The notes under the pieces: generated by a model
The model's database searches: none
The model's input: the letters and a program-made list of their open reading frames with translations, nothing else
What the model was told of the DNA's origin: nothing
In this document: positions 10,656 through 20,879 of the stretch, in pieces
Position numbering within the stretch: the first letter of the stretch is position 1
Layout: each line of letters opens with the position of its first letter
Origin: Coccinella septempunctata
Lineage: Eukaryota; Arthropoda; Insecta; Coleoptera; Coccinellidae
Direction of reading: 5' to 3'
Length of the DNA stretch: 64,000 nt
Assembly: GCF_907165205.1 (NCBI RefSeq)
Contig: NC_058191.1
Location: forward strand, 15,502,501 to 15,566,500
Position numbers and translations under genes: made by a program

Positions 10656-11380
10656 TTGTTAGTTTCAGATTTACCGATCAGTGTAGTACTGAGAATGGAT
10701 GTACTGAGAGCACACGACTTCTCCATCAATCTCCAAACCGCCGAATGCTTTCTGAATGGCAGGTCTCTAAAGGACAAGCCCATGACTCAGGAAAAGCAGA
10801 ATCAGTTATCGTCACCGTTAGCGTTACCGTTACCGACCGAAAGAACCATATGCCTGTCCGAGGACAATGTAAGTTGCTCATGGTACAGGAGGAAATTGAC
10901 AGAGGTAAAATCGAATCCTACAGCGTTTCCTGACTACAGGATTGTATCAGGAAAATTATACCGCCATTTTTGCGATTCCGATGATTTCACAGAGCCAGAA
11001 TTGGAAATTCCCTGGAAGTTAAGTGTTTCGAAAGATGACCGAAGAGAAGTCCTTCTCGAAAGCCACGACCGACCGACCGCTGGACACTTGGGAATAGCAG
11101 AAACGAAATTTCGCATAGCCCGCAGCTACTATTGGCCAGGAATGTTCCGAGAAATTGCCAATATGTCCGAAAATGTAGCAAGTTTCACCGAAACAAGGTT
11201 CCACAGCAGAAACCGGCAAGGAATCATTCCTATGTGTTGGAAGAACCTTGTGAAAATGACAGATTATCCAAACGGATGGAATTTAGGCACATGAGAACCA
11301 CTGTCCAAAGAGGTGTGTACCCAGGCTTCCAAGGAAGATGGAGCGAATTCCCCAAAGCAGGAGTCAATCGGAGACCCTAG
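10656..11380 (+). pseudogene. Gypsy pol remnant: end of protease joined to integrase zinc-binding region
   Basis: The frame starts with the end of the protease domain (VLRMDVLRAHDFSINL). It then jumps, without any reverse transcriptase or RNase H, to a segment preceding the integrase HHCC finger (ESHDRPTAGHLGIAETKF, then SYYWPGMFREIANM, about 11060-11165). Further sequence to 11380 is frameshifted. About 2 kb of the normal pol gene is therefore deleted near 10900. Confidence 0.65.
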
Positions 11381-11399
11381 AAGCATTCTTGAACTTTGA

Positions 11400-11822
11400 T
11401 AGGGTTCACTGAACGCCAAATTTTCAACCGAGAGTCCTAACAAGGAGGGAGAGGATCACACCAAACCGGATACCGAACCGCAAGTTGCTTACCATGTAAA
11501 TAACCGTAACCGATTTACCGAAACTTTTAAATTTGGCCGAACTAGATTAACACGAGCCTTCGCCCAGCAAAGTCAATATAACCTATGTCGTAGGGACTGG
11601 CGTCATAGGATTGGAGACCATGTGTATCGAAGAGAGCATCCCTTGTTTTCTGCAGTGAAGGGAGTTGCCGCCAAGTTGGCTCCGAAATACTTCGGACCGT
11701 ATACCGTAGTCTTTCCTGTGGTGTATGACATCAAGGATGGCAGTGGTAAGGTTGTCAGACACATCCACATAAAGGACCTGAAATACCCTGGGATTGAAAG
11801 GTATATGCCGTTAAGAACCTGA
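11400..11822 (+). pseudogene. Gypsy integrase C-terminal end
   Basis: After degraded sequence, a frame near 11515-11822 reads FKFGRTRLTRAFAQQSQYN and then GDHVYRREHPLFSAVKGVA and KLAPKYFGPYTVVFPVVYDI, the C-terminal DNA-binding end of a gypsy integrase. The D,D,E core is absent. The frame ends with TGA at 11820. Confidence 0.65.
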
Positions 11823-12066
11823 CCGAATAATTTTCCAATTTGAAAATCCGAGAAGGCTAAAAGTCTTCTTACCGAAATGGTGGATGCGCCAAAAGACAGT
11901 TTTTAAATTACCGTTCGAGTTCATCGGGTCATGACGCCGAGGTCAATAACCCCGCAGCTTTACAGGCTGAGACCGACATTAGGAAATACAACAATGGCAA
12001 CAATACCCAGGGGGGTCGAAAGAAAAATAAAACTTCGTTTTATTTTTTGCTGACGAAGGAGGGGGA
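11823..12066 (+). other. 3' non-coding region and polypurine tract of the nested gypsy element
   Basis: No frame is visible. AAGGAGGGGGA at 12056-12066 abuts the LTR start and is the likely plus-strand primer. A perfect hairpin with 11-bp arms (AAAAATAAAAC, loop TTC) lies at about 12026-12050. Confidence 0.6.
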
Positions 12067-13398
12067 TGTGACGAGGCAGATTTTGCCCCGCCACAAAAAG
12101 GAAATTTCTTCACCTATACTTGCATAATAAGACCTATCAACCGAAATATTTCCGAAGAAAACCGTTATGTTATCATAGGAGGTCTTTACCGATTTATATT
12201 ATGCCATTGTTTTCCACCGACCAGTCCCATATTTGTGGCTGAAACCGTTGTTTTCGGAGTTCATATATTTTCGAATTCTTCAATTGTTTCTGTCTCTTTC
12301 CGAGCCCATTGATTGACCGAACAATTTGAGTTTATCCAATGGAGGACTGAGTTACCCATAGTGGGGCAGTTTTCCGCGAAGTGGTACCTACTTCGTCGAG
12401 TGCGTAAGGTGTTATTGCCGTGAGTTGGAAATTACGTCAAGATGTTTGAAAGTTTAAGGCAAGTCACTTGTAGTATTATTGTTCCTTACGTAGTGCATAC
12501 CTGAGGGCTATTTTCCGCTTTCTTTAGTCCTTTGGACTAGCTGAGAATACTTACCTACCGTTCAAACTTGATCTAGTGATCGTAGACTGTGTAGAGTGCC
12601 GGCTTCCGCGTCCATTATTCGACCGCCGTTGGTGTTCCTACCGTATTTTTGATGCTTATTTTGTTAATAGACTGCCGACTTCCGACAAAAAAGTTACAGG
12701 TTGACAGCTTCTTCCGACCTGCTGTCTGAGTGGCAGCCATTTTGAGGGTTACAGAGAGAGAGAAGGAGAGAGAGAGAGACAGCACTGCAATTGGACTGAG
12801 ACCAGCCACGGTACCGATTACCGCCGACAGAGGGTAACAAAGAGAAAGAGAGAGACAGGGTGCACTGCCATTCGACTGAGAACAGCCACCGTACCGATTT
12901 CCGCCGACAGAGAGAGTGACTTGCCAGGATTTCAAAAGTTAACCGTAATTACCGTCTATTTCCACCTTACTCCTCTGGAGTGACCGTACAAAATTCAACC
13001 CTATTTACCGTCTATTCCAACCGTTTTTTCCTGGAGGGACCGTATTTCATCAGCCGCCCCACACCGACCAGGCCGCCGGTTGATATCAACATTTGTTATT
13101 ACTTGTACATTTCTGTATATAATTTAATCCAGTAGGAATGAAGGACTGAACGTTTATTTTGTTGCCAGTTACTTTTGCCAGTGAGAGACAGTTCCCTAAA
13201 TCAGTTAGAGCTAGTTTTTCGTCAGAATAGGTAGGTACTCTTTTTGAACGATTAAAAACCGTCAGAAAGCAGAGACCAAGTAGACGCTACCACCCTAGTT
13301 TTCACTCCTACCCTTCTCCACTGATCATTCAAGTCTACCCGGGCTCTCTAATTCTTTGGAGATTCTGTGAGAGACGTGGGGTTCCACTGATTGCCCCA
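12067..13398 (+). repeat. Downstream LTR of the nested gypsy element (about 1.33 kb)
   Basis: It starts TGTGACGAGGC after a polypurine tract and ends TTGCCCCA one base before a primer-binding-site-like sequence. The first 700 bp match the upstream LTR. The rest is present only here. Confidence 0.8.
12770..12925 (+). repeat. Imperfect tandem duplication inside the LTR
   Basis: A unit containing GAGAGAGACAG, then CACTGC, GACTGAGA and CAGCCAC, then GTACCGATT and CCGCCGACAGAG occurs twice with a period of roughly 80 bp, mixed with GA-rich microsatellite. Confidence 0.7.
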
Positions 13399-13399
13399 C

Positions 13400-13436
13400 T
13401 GGCGCCCGAGCAAAGGTAAGGAGCGTCCAGGGTGAG
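13400..13436 (+). promoter_or_regulatory. Lysine-tRNA-like primer-binding site after the downstream gypsy LTR
   Basis: TGGCGCCCGAGCA at 13400-13412 matches the classic tRNA-Lys-type primer site used by Osvaldo-like gypsy elements and lentiviruses. It should follow the 5' LTR. Finding it after the second LTR implies a tandem or recombined arrangement. Confidence 0.6.
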
Positions 13437-13439
13437 AGA

Positions 13440-14775
13440 AAAAGCTCATCACAAAGTTCTTGAGAGTCACTGCATGGTTGATGAGTTTCATAAGATTTTG
13501 CAAAAAGAAATATTCTAATACGGACTTATTAGGGGAACTTTTACTTAAAGAAATAGAAGAAGCAGAAAAACTTTGGATTAGAAAATCACAAGACAAAAAT
13601 TTTAAAGAAGAAGTGAGTCAACTACGAATAGAATCTTCCATAAAAAGGTCGAGCAGAATATATAAATTATCACCATTCCTTGATGATGAAGGGATTTTGA
13701 GGATAAAAGGAAGATTGAGAAATTCAACTGATGTAGGAATGTGAAGACTCCGATAATACTCGATCCCAAGAATCGCTTCACGAAGTTGTTATTGAATTTC
13801 TACAATCAAGAAGCACCACATCAGGGACAGGAATATGTACATAGTAAATGAGATACGCCAGAAATATTGGATATTGAGTATGAGACAAGCAGTAAGAAGT
13901 ACTTGGAATTCTTGTCCGTACTGCAAGAACTTGAGAGAAAAACCGCTTGCACCTGAGATGGCTTCGTTACCGGCTTGCAGATTGAACAGCTTTGTAAGAC
14001 CATTCACAAACACTGGTATGGATCATTTCGGTCCTATGAACGTGTCCATAAGACGAAGAAGAGAAAAAAGGAGTATTGTTCACATGCTTGAATACAAGAG
14101 CAGTACATCTGGAGATTGCTTCATCGCTCAGTTCAGACTCTACAATTATGGCAATAAGACGTCTCATTGGTAGAAGAGGATGCCCTCAAAAAATATATTC
14201 TGAAAATGGAACGAACTTTCACGGGGCTGACAATGAATTGAAACAGGCAATAAAGGACATGCATGGCATTTTATTCCTCCAGGCACACCAAATATGGGTG
14301 GAAGTTGGGAACGGTTGGTACGGTCTGTGAAGACGACATTAAGAGCCGTTTTAAAAGAACAAGTTCCAAAAGAGGAGGTCTTATGGACCCTGATGGTGGA
14401 AGCTGAACATATTGTCAATTCACGATCACTCGTGCACGTATCTATCGACCATCTAGTTCCGTCTGCCTTTTCCGCAACTTTTCTTAAAAAGATCTAGTTT
14501 CCTGCAAGCAATAGAGGGTCTCTCAGTTTTTACCCGATTGTTTCTGGCGAATGTGGATAAGAGAATACTTACCTACCCTTACCAGAAGAATCAAATGGTT
14601 CCAGAAAGATCCTCGTACGGTGAAAGTTAGTGATGTCGTCGTTCTTGTCGATGGTGACCTTCCAAGAAATCATTGGCCCAAAGGAAGAATTATGGCCGTA
14701 TATCCCGGATCAGATGGTCAAATAAGAATGTCGATGTCAAAACACAAGCCGGAGCGTTCCGTCGATTCGTGGTGA
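13440..14775 (+). pseudogene. BEL/Pao integrase, several frameshifts
   Basis: The host BEL element resumes here. An upstream helix (KVLRVTAWLMSFIRFCKKKY), a linker (RIKGRLRNSTDVGM), the zinc-binding part (KYWILSMRQAVRSTWNSCPY), the core (GMDHFGPMNVS, then LNTRAVHLEIASSLSSDST and YSENGTNFHGADNEL), GGSWERLVRSVKTTLRAVL with the glutamate region EAEHIVNSRSL, and the C-terminal DUF5641-like end (VVLVDGDLPRNHWPKGRI) are all readable but spread over five frames. It is non-functional. Confidence 0.8.
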
Positions 14776-14851
14776 AATTGTGTATTTTAGATGTTCAGGT
14801 AAGAAACCAAGAATAGAAAAGTAATGGAATGAGTTCCATTACTAGGGGGAG

Positions 14852-15057
14852 TGTTGCTGATTATGATTTAATATTGATTGTTCGAATATGATCATGATAT
14901 TTATGAAAAACAGGAGAGTTGACAGTTGTTGTTTCTGACATGAATAATAAAAAAATATTATTAGAACGTGAGTTGTTAGTTCTTGAAAAAAGGTATAATC
15001 AAGGTAGAAAATCAGGTTTCTATCGAATATAACTACTGTAAGCATCTAGGGCTTACA
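14852..15057 (+). repeat. 3' LTR of the BEL/Pao element
   Basis: It begins TGTTGCTGATT and ends GGGCTTACA. It is preceded by ACTAGGGGGAG (14841-14851), the polypurine tract. Confidence 0.92.
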
Positions 15058-15335
15058 CAAGCACTCGAATGATCTCAAGAACGAAGTTTTGGGAACGTCA
15101 AATTTTGAGTATGGTCAAACCCTGACTTAAGATGACCTCGAAATGAAAGTTGGGTTGGTTTGCTTTGTGAACTGACGGTTATTTAATTATTATTATTTTT
15201 ACTATTATTATAAAATGGCAAAGAGTTGAGGCTAAGCCTATAAACTCACAAAAAAGAAAAAAAGAATAAGCATATGAAAAATACACCAAGAGATGTGAAA
15301 ACATAGGAAAGAAAGGAAACTGACAACTCCACAAG
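15058..15335. other. Flank of the BEL element and 3' end of the CR1-like element
   Basis: No gene is visible. 15058-15160 continues the CTCAAG-rich repeat. An ATT-rich stretch at about 15181-15220 looks like the 3' tail of the minus-strand CR1-like element that occupies the next section. Confidence 0.45.
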
Positions 15336-15597
15336 TAGGGGAGAGTTCCTTTGAATCGGACGGCCCATGAGCCGGACGCTACAGTTTTCTACTACACTCG
15401 ATGGTAATTTAGCACCCTTTACGTAAATCCCATTTTTGCAACAAGGCGCGAGCCACAGGGGCGGCCATTTTTCAAGAGATATCGATCGATGTTGCAAAAA
15501 TAGGATTTACGTAAAGGATGCTAAATTACTATCGAGTGTAGTAGAAAACTGTAGCGTCCGGTTCATGGGCCGTCCGATTCAAAGGAACTCTCCCCTA
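15336..15597. repeat. Fold-back MITE with about 105-bp terminal inverted repeats
   Basis: Arms at 15338-15441 and 15490-15595 are inverted copies starting GGGGAGAGTTCCTTTGAATC, separated by about 48 bp. TA at both outer ends (15336-15337, 15596-15597) fits a TA target duplication, as for mariner-type elements. The arms differ at a few positions. No coding sequence is present. Confidence 0.85.
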
Positions 15598-15639
15598 GCA
15601 CTCACTCGCGACGAATCCAAGCATCATAGCTATTCTTAA

Positions 15640-16972
15640 AGGCATTCACAGAAACTGTGTCCACCACCGATGAAGGTAGAGAGTTCCACACCGAAAACAC
15701 GCGGTTTGTGATAAAATACTGCCTTTGCTGTGTTCTCCTTCCTCAGTTTGTAAGCGTGACCTCAAAGACGGTCGTCAAGTTTCAACTTGAGGAGACTGCT
15801 GAGGTCAACTCCGAAAAAGTTGTGGAGAGCACTTCATGATGGACAGTCTTTCACCGTAGCTGGGACGCGAAATGCCGTAAGGTATACGAGTTGCCCGTCG
15901 CTGGACGTTCTCCAACAACGCCGAATCCCTAGACAATAATGGACCCTAAACAGGGCCTGCAAACTATAATATAGGTCTTACGTACTGATTATAAAGGGTA
16001 GCACACGTGGAGGGATCACACCCACCAAAAGCTTTCTGAAACATGAACAAGGCTCTTTTGGCCTTGCTCACCGTATGGAGAATGTGATCCGACCAACTTA
16101 GGTTCTCCGTCACAATGATACCAAGGTCAGCATGACTACTACAAGTAGAAATGGGTTTGTTGTTCAGGAAGTACTGACGGCGAGGATTGTGGGCACCCAA
16201 GTGCAGAACAACACACTTCTCATAGTTAAGAGGTAACCTCCACTCTCGGCACCAACGGTTCAATTTCTCCAGGTCTTCTTGAATTAGACAAGCCGCCACG
16301 TTGGGATTCCCGAACAATTTGGTATCATCGGCAAACTGAGAACACCGAGATTTGAATATCCTAGGTAGATCGGAGATGTACAGGAGGAAAAGCAGTGGAC
16401 CCAAAACAGAGCCCTGCGGAACTCCACTTCCAACAGGTCTTATCGAAGAGACAGATTTACCGACACGAACCTGAAAGGTTCGATTGGTAAGAAAAGCTTT
16501 AATCCAAGAAAGCTGGAGGCCACGGATTTCAAGATGTTCGAGCTTGCGCAGAAGAAGATCATATGGAACACGGTCAAATGCTCTAGAGAAATCAAGGTAA
16601 ACAATGTCAACTGGGGAAGCTTTATCTAAAGACTCAGACCAGGAATTGATGCATTCAAGCAGGTTAGTAATGACTGATCTGCCAGGAAGGAAGCCGTGCT
16701 GACATTCGGGAATAAGGTTGCTGCCAAGTGCAAATTGGAGGACACTATTCGATATAATTTTCTCACATACCTTCGCCACAACCGGTATCAGACTAATAGG
16801 ACGATAATTTTCTGCGTTATATTTATCTCCTTTTTTGTAAATTGGAGTAACAAGTGCATTACGCCAGGCAGAGGGTCAACTAGATGTTTCTAGAGAACGT
16901 GCGTATATTATGGAAAGAGGATAGGATACTCCTTGAGTACTCTAGCAGAAATACCATCGGCACTAGGATAAG
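15640..16972 (-). pseudogene. CR1-like reverse transcriptase, C-terminal two thirds
   Basis: The best frame (15964-16779) reads QHGFLPGRSVITNLLECINS, VDIVYLDFSRAFDRVPYDLL (motif A), GVPQGSVLGPLLFLLYISDL (motif B) and SQFADDTKLFGN (catalytic FADD, near 16318-16340). Upstream (16780-16972) a degraded part encodes the RT entrance. Downstream (15640-15963) a different frame keeps NVQRRATRI and other thumb-domain fragments of CR1/Jockey-type proteins. At least two frame losses exist. RT in such elements primes on nicked target DNA. Confidence 0.8.
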
Positions 16973-17139
16973 TGTAACATATGACATCACTGCGCGAGTC
17001 TGGGCAGTACAGGCATTACCTGAGTGGACGTAGATGAGAAAGTACCTAGTATTACGTAGTACGAGTATTACGAGAAATATTACTATAAATAAAGTTGTAC
17101 ATGAGTGAAATTTGTTATTATTTCTACTTGGACACCTCA
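16973..17139 (+). repeat. 5' LTR of the gypsy element
   Basis: TGTAACATATGACATCACTG to CACCTCA. It carries a 12-bp extra segment (around 17050) relative to the 3' LTR. Confidence 0.92.
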
Positions 17140-17142
17140 GAA

Positions 17143-17156
17143 TTGGCGACGAGGAT
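17143..17156 (+). promoter_or_regulatory. Primer-binding site of the gypsy element
   Basis: TTGGCGACGAGGAT lies four bases after the LTR end; this sequence is common as the PBS region of invertebrate gypsy elements. Confidence 0.6.
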
Positions 17157-17200
17157 AAAAATTGTACAGTGTCACTATACATATTGAAATATTTCAAGTA

Positions 17201-18290
17201 ATGCGTAGTGCAACACGTGAAGAAGATGGCAGCCTTTTACAAGGCAAAGTGTCGTGGGTTTATGAACTAAGTAGAAATCAGTTATTAGAAGAACTAACAA
17301 AGTTGCATGTTAACGCTGATCAAAGTGCCAGTGTAGACAATTTACGAAAACTTTTAGTTAACGAATGGCGAAAATCACACGAAGAACATTTCGGACTTTC
17401 TTTCAAGGACACAGGAAAAAAAGACAATCAAGTGATATCAGTGTCAAGGGAAAAAACAGTAAACATGAGTAGTGCGACAGAAAATAATAAAATGACATTT
17501 TCCTTGCACAGGGATAAATGGGACATCTTCGTAAAACGGTTAGAATTATGGTTCAGCGCAAACGAAATATTAGAAGGAAAATTCAATTCGGAATTATTAA
17601 CAAGGGTGTGTCAAGAAACATATTTACTTTTCCGTAATTTATGTGCACCCAGAAAACCCAAAGAATACTCTTATGAACAGCTAGTGAAAATGATGACTCA
17701 ACACTTCAATCCTTAACCCTGTGAAATTTCGGAAAGAAACAACTTTCATGAATTGAAGCAGCACGCATCTGAAAATGTAGCCAGCTTTGTCGTGAAACTG
17801 AAAGAAAAGGCCTTGAACTGTAATTTCAAAGACATCGATACAGCTTTGAGAGATCAATTCGTCTTCGGACTAATAAATCAAGAAACAAAAATCGAATTGT
17901 TTCGAGAGGCCAATCTCACATTCCAGAAAGCAGTAGAAATCGCCTCTTCACGAGAATCGGCTGTGGAAAACACCAATTTGTCAAAGAGGGAAGAAAATGG
18001 TTCGCTATACGATGGGAAGTGGAACGGACAAAGGCACGCCGGCGTGGAAGGAAAGAGACGGGAGCGCAACAGCAAACGAGTAGAGAAGATAATTCGACAC
18101 AAAGGTAATCGAGGAAATAACGATAGAAGACAACACTCAGTAGTTCAAATAGTAGAGTTAAAATAACCTCAAAAAATAAAATTGTTTGTTTTTGTTGTAA
18201 TAAACTGAATCATTATGCAAGGGAATGAAGATTTAGATATAAGATATGTAACTTTTGCAATACTAAAGGACATATAGAATCAGCTTGCTC
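17201..18290 (+). pseudogene. Gypsy gag with zinc knuckle
   Basis: The likely start is MRSATREEDGSLLQ at 17201. A SAP-like N-terminal helix region (LSRNQLLEELTKLHVNADQS) is followed by a capsid segment (KWDIFVKRLELWFSANEI, then LKEKALNCNFKDIDTALRDQ). An in-frame TAA at 17714-17716 breaks it, after which the same frame continues to 18166. Two CCHC-like knuckles follow near 18185-18285 (CFCCNKLNHYARE, CNFCNTKGHIESAC); the last Cys of the first is replaced by a TGA. Gag would package the element RNA in the cytoplasm. It is a pseudogene with few lesions. Confidence 0.75.
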
Positions 18291-18299
18291 AGAAAAGAA

Positions 18300-19684
18300 T
18301 AGAAATAACATGATTGATGGTAACCAGAATAAAATAGAGGAACACGTTGACTCTGAGGGTGACTTCTTTGTCATGAATGAAAATAATATGAAAATAAACA
18401 ATATTAAGGCAGAACCTATGAAATTGCACATAGAAATAGAAAATAAATTAATTGAGTTTTAAATTGATACAGGTTCGTATGTTACTGTTATATCAGAATA
18501 TACAGTTGAAATGAATTTCCAAAAAAAACGAATTGAAAATAATGATATGTTGTTATCCAGTCATGATGGATCCAAATTAAAAGTGGTAGGTATTATGAGA
18601 GATTTGAAGGTTGAGTTTGGTAACAGAGATTATGTACTTTCTGCGTGTGTTATGCCAGGTAATAGAAACAATTTAATAGGTAGACAGTGGCTTCAAAATT
18701 TTGGTTGGTGGCCTCTTATTATTAATTTGAATATGAGTAGTTATAATATAAAAACCATTGATAATCATGAAAATGCCACAAAATATTTTGAAAATAAATT
18801 TCCGAGTGTATTTTCAAATTTACCATGAAAGTATAACGGTAAAAAAATTCAGTTACATTTCCACGAAAATGTTAAACCAATTCAATGTAAGCTATACCAT
18901 GTTCCATTCGCGCAGAAGGATAAGGTAAATGAAGAAATAAATAGGTTGGTAGCGATTGGAAATGTGGAACCGGTAACGCATGGGCTACACCAGTTATACC
19001 AGTAGTAAAAGGTAATGGCGTAAGTCTATGCGGAAATTTTAAAATTACTGTTAACCCTCAGTTAATTGTGAAACGATATTCGTCACCTCGGAAAGAGAAA
19101 ATTTTCCAAACCCTGAAGATTGGTAATAAATGGTCGCAAATAGACTTGAAACATGCATTCATGCAATTTGAGGTAGAAGAAAATAGTAGGGATCCATTAA
19201 CGAATATCACCGAAATAGGTTTGTTCAGGTATACTAAATTACCAGAAGGTATAGCATCAGGTCCGGCGGAATTTCAGGAAATAATTACTGATATGGTGAA
19301 GGGTATCCCTCATACCGAAGTTTATATTGACAATATTTATTGTACAGGCGAATCGGATGCTGAACATTTACAGATTCTGGAGAACATTTTTCAACGTTTG
19401 AGTGAAGCAGGATTGCGAGTGAATGAGAAAAAGAGTGAGTTGTTCAAAAATGAAATCGAAATATTAGGTTTTCTTTTAGATAAGGAAGGACTTAAGCCTT
19501 CACCAGCTAAAGTCAGGGCTATAAAAAACTTACCAACACCCAAATCTAAAAACGAATTACAGGAATTCCTAGGATTGGTTAATTTTTATGAGCCATTTTT
19601 GAGGGATAAGTCAGATAATTTAAAGGTTTTATATGATTTGTTGAAAAAGACATTGTTGCGTGAGAACTCGACAAAAGCGGACGT
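18300..19684 (+). pseudogene. Gypsy protease and reverse transcriptase (5' part of pol)
   Basis: The protease active site reads IDTGSYVTVIS near 18463, directly after an in-frame TAA. The frame 18511-18828 covers the protease tail (NLIGRQWLQNFGWWPL) and connection. RT begins near 18840 in another frame (KPIQCKLYHVPFAQKDKV); 19068-19691 holds WSQIDLKHAFMQFEVEE (motif A), LPEGIASGPAEFQEII (motif B) and TEVYIDNIYCTGESDAEHL, where the catalytic Y-x-D-D is changed to YIDN. It ends in the RT tail (GLVNFYEPFLRDKSDNLKVL) where the Jockey-like element is inserted. Confidence 0.82.
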
Positions 19685-20027
19685 GTTGTAAAAGAGAAAG
19701 TGGAAGAGAGAGTCGAAGTGAAAGTGTACACTAGCGAAGCTACGGAATTTTTGATTCCGTCCATGAAACTTCCGAAGTTTTTTTGTAAGTTCTATAAGTG
19801 TATGTGTTATAGAGCGGAAATTCGTTCAAATTCAGTGTATTCAGTGTCTGAGTCCAGATCCATTGATCGATGGTTCCACGGATATCACTGGTGAGTCGAT
19901 TTATTTTTGATAGTATAGAAAATATATAACTTAGCCACATAGCCTAATAGTAACATAGTAGTGAGGATTTCCAATATTTCATGATTATTCAGAAATACCT
20001 CATATAGTTCAATACGGACAAAAAGCC

Positions 20028-20730
20028 ATGTCGGAGGTCTCAGACAATGAGAGCTTCTACATGGAAGCTACGGACACCGAAGAATTCAGCGATGGAGAAG
20101 CAGAGGAGCTTGTGAGTCTCAAAGAAGAGAATGGGCAGTTCAAGGCTCGAATAAAGAAACTGAAACCTTGGCTCAGTTGGTCGGGTAGATACGCCTCTTG
20201 AGAGAGGAAGTAAATAAAAACAAAGCCCCTCAATACCCTAGTTTTGCTGAAATTGTAAAACAGATTGCGCCACATTTGCAGAAATTGCAAAGCCGGTAGC
20301 GGTCCCCAAAAATACCTCCAAACAGGTAGTCGCCTGAACCGGAAATGAAGAAAAATTTTACAACTCAAAGTGCAAAAACCCAGAACGCGCCGCCCACAAA
20401 ACGCGCGCGTAAAGAAAGTTCATCTTCAGATGAAGATACCGCAAAAAAGCTACGGAGTTACCTAAAAAAGATAAAGTTCCTCCCATCTCGACGATGGGTA
20501 GAGCCGATTGGGAAGAGATCTCAAAAGCTCTCTACATGAAGAAATTCAGCTACAACAGAGCATCCGTCGTAAAAGACGGAATCAGGATCGTAGCCTCGAC
20601 TGTGGACGACTACAGGAACATTACGAAATATTTTGACCAGATTGGTAAGGAGTACTTCACCTACCAGATGGAAGAAGAGAAAAAGATCTGTTCTGATTTG
20701 AAAAACGGAAGTTGACGTCATTTCCGGAAG
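20028..20730 (+). pseudogene. Jockey-like ORF1 (gag-like), frameshifted
   Basis: Pieces in successive frames run MSEVSDNESFYMEATDTEEF (20028), a basic Ser-rich linker (APPTKRARKESSSSDEDTA) and a C-terminal domain (20494-20715: RADWEEISKALYMKKFSYNR, KDGIRIVASTVDDYRNIT) resembling the PRE/C2HC-associated region of Jockey gag proteins. No CCHC knuckles are visible downstream because the repeat at 20739 interrupts. RNA-binding chaperone function is known for the family. Confidence 0.6.
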
Positions 20731-20738
20731 CCCGGAGG

Positions 20739-20869
20739 TGCTCATGCCTTGAAAATATTTTAGATTTCATCAGCATCGTAAAATACTTATAAGTGCTGAA
20801 TTTCATGAAAATACGTTCAGTAGTTTCCCGTATAAATATGGGTGAGGTTCCTCGTGAAAGACCCTGTAT
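20739..20869 (+). repeat. 130-bp dispersed repeat, copy 1
   Basis: It starts TGCTCATGCCTTG and ends GACCCTGTATA. It matches 32007-32133 in the same orientation with only a few substitutions. The end CCCTGTATA resembles one terminus of a mariner-type element (TATACAGGG inverted). Confidence 0.85.
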
Positions 20870-20879
20870 AGATGAGACA

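Larger units (their letters stand above)
8503..13440 (+). mobile_element. Ty3/gypsy-type LTR element nested in BEL/Pao, decayed
   Basis: A long LTR is present in truncated form at 8503-9237 and in full at 12067-13398. Between them are remnants of gag, an aspartic protease and integrase ends; reverse transcriptase and RNase H are deleted. The sequence has an odd excess of ACCG and CCGA words shared by LTR and coding parts. A lysine-tRNA-like primer-binding site lies directly after the downstream LTR rather than after the upstream one, so the element is rearranged (see findings). Confidence 0.78.
7555..15057 (+). mobile_element. BEL/Pao LTR retrotransposon with its centre replaced by a nested gypsy element
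   Basis: LTRs of 203 and 206 bp flank a gag start (7796) and a Pao-type integrase end (to 14775). The five bases before (CAAGT, 7550-7554) and after (CAAGC, 15058-15062) differ at one position, fitting a 5-bp target duplication. The internal part jumps from the gag DUF1759-like region (about 8490) to the integrase N-terminal region (about 13440); protease, reverse transcriptase and RNase H are absent and a gypsy-type element sits in the gap. Confidence 0.85.
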
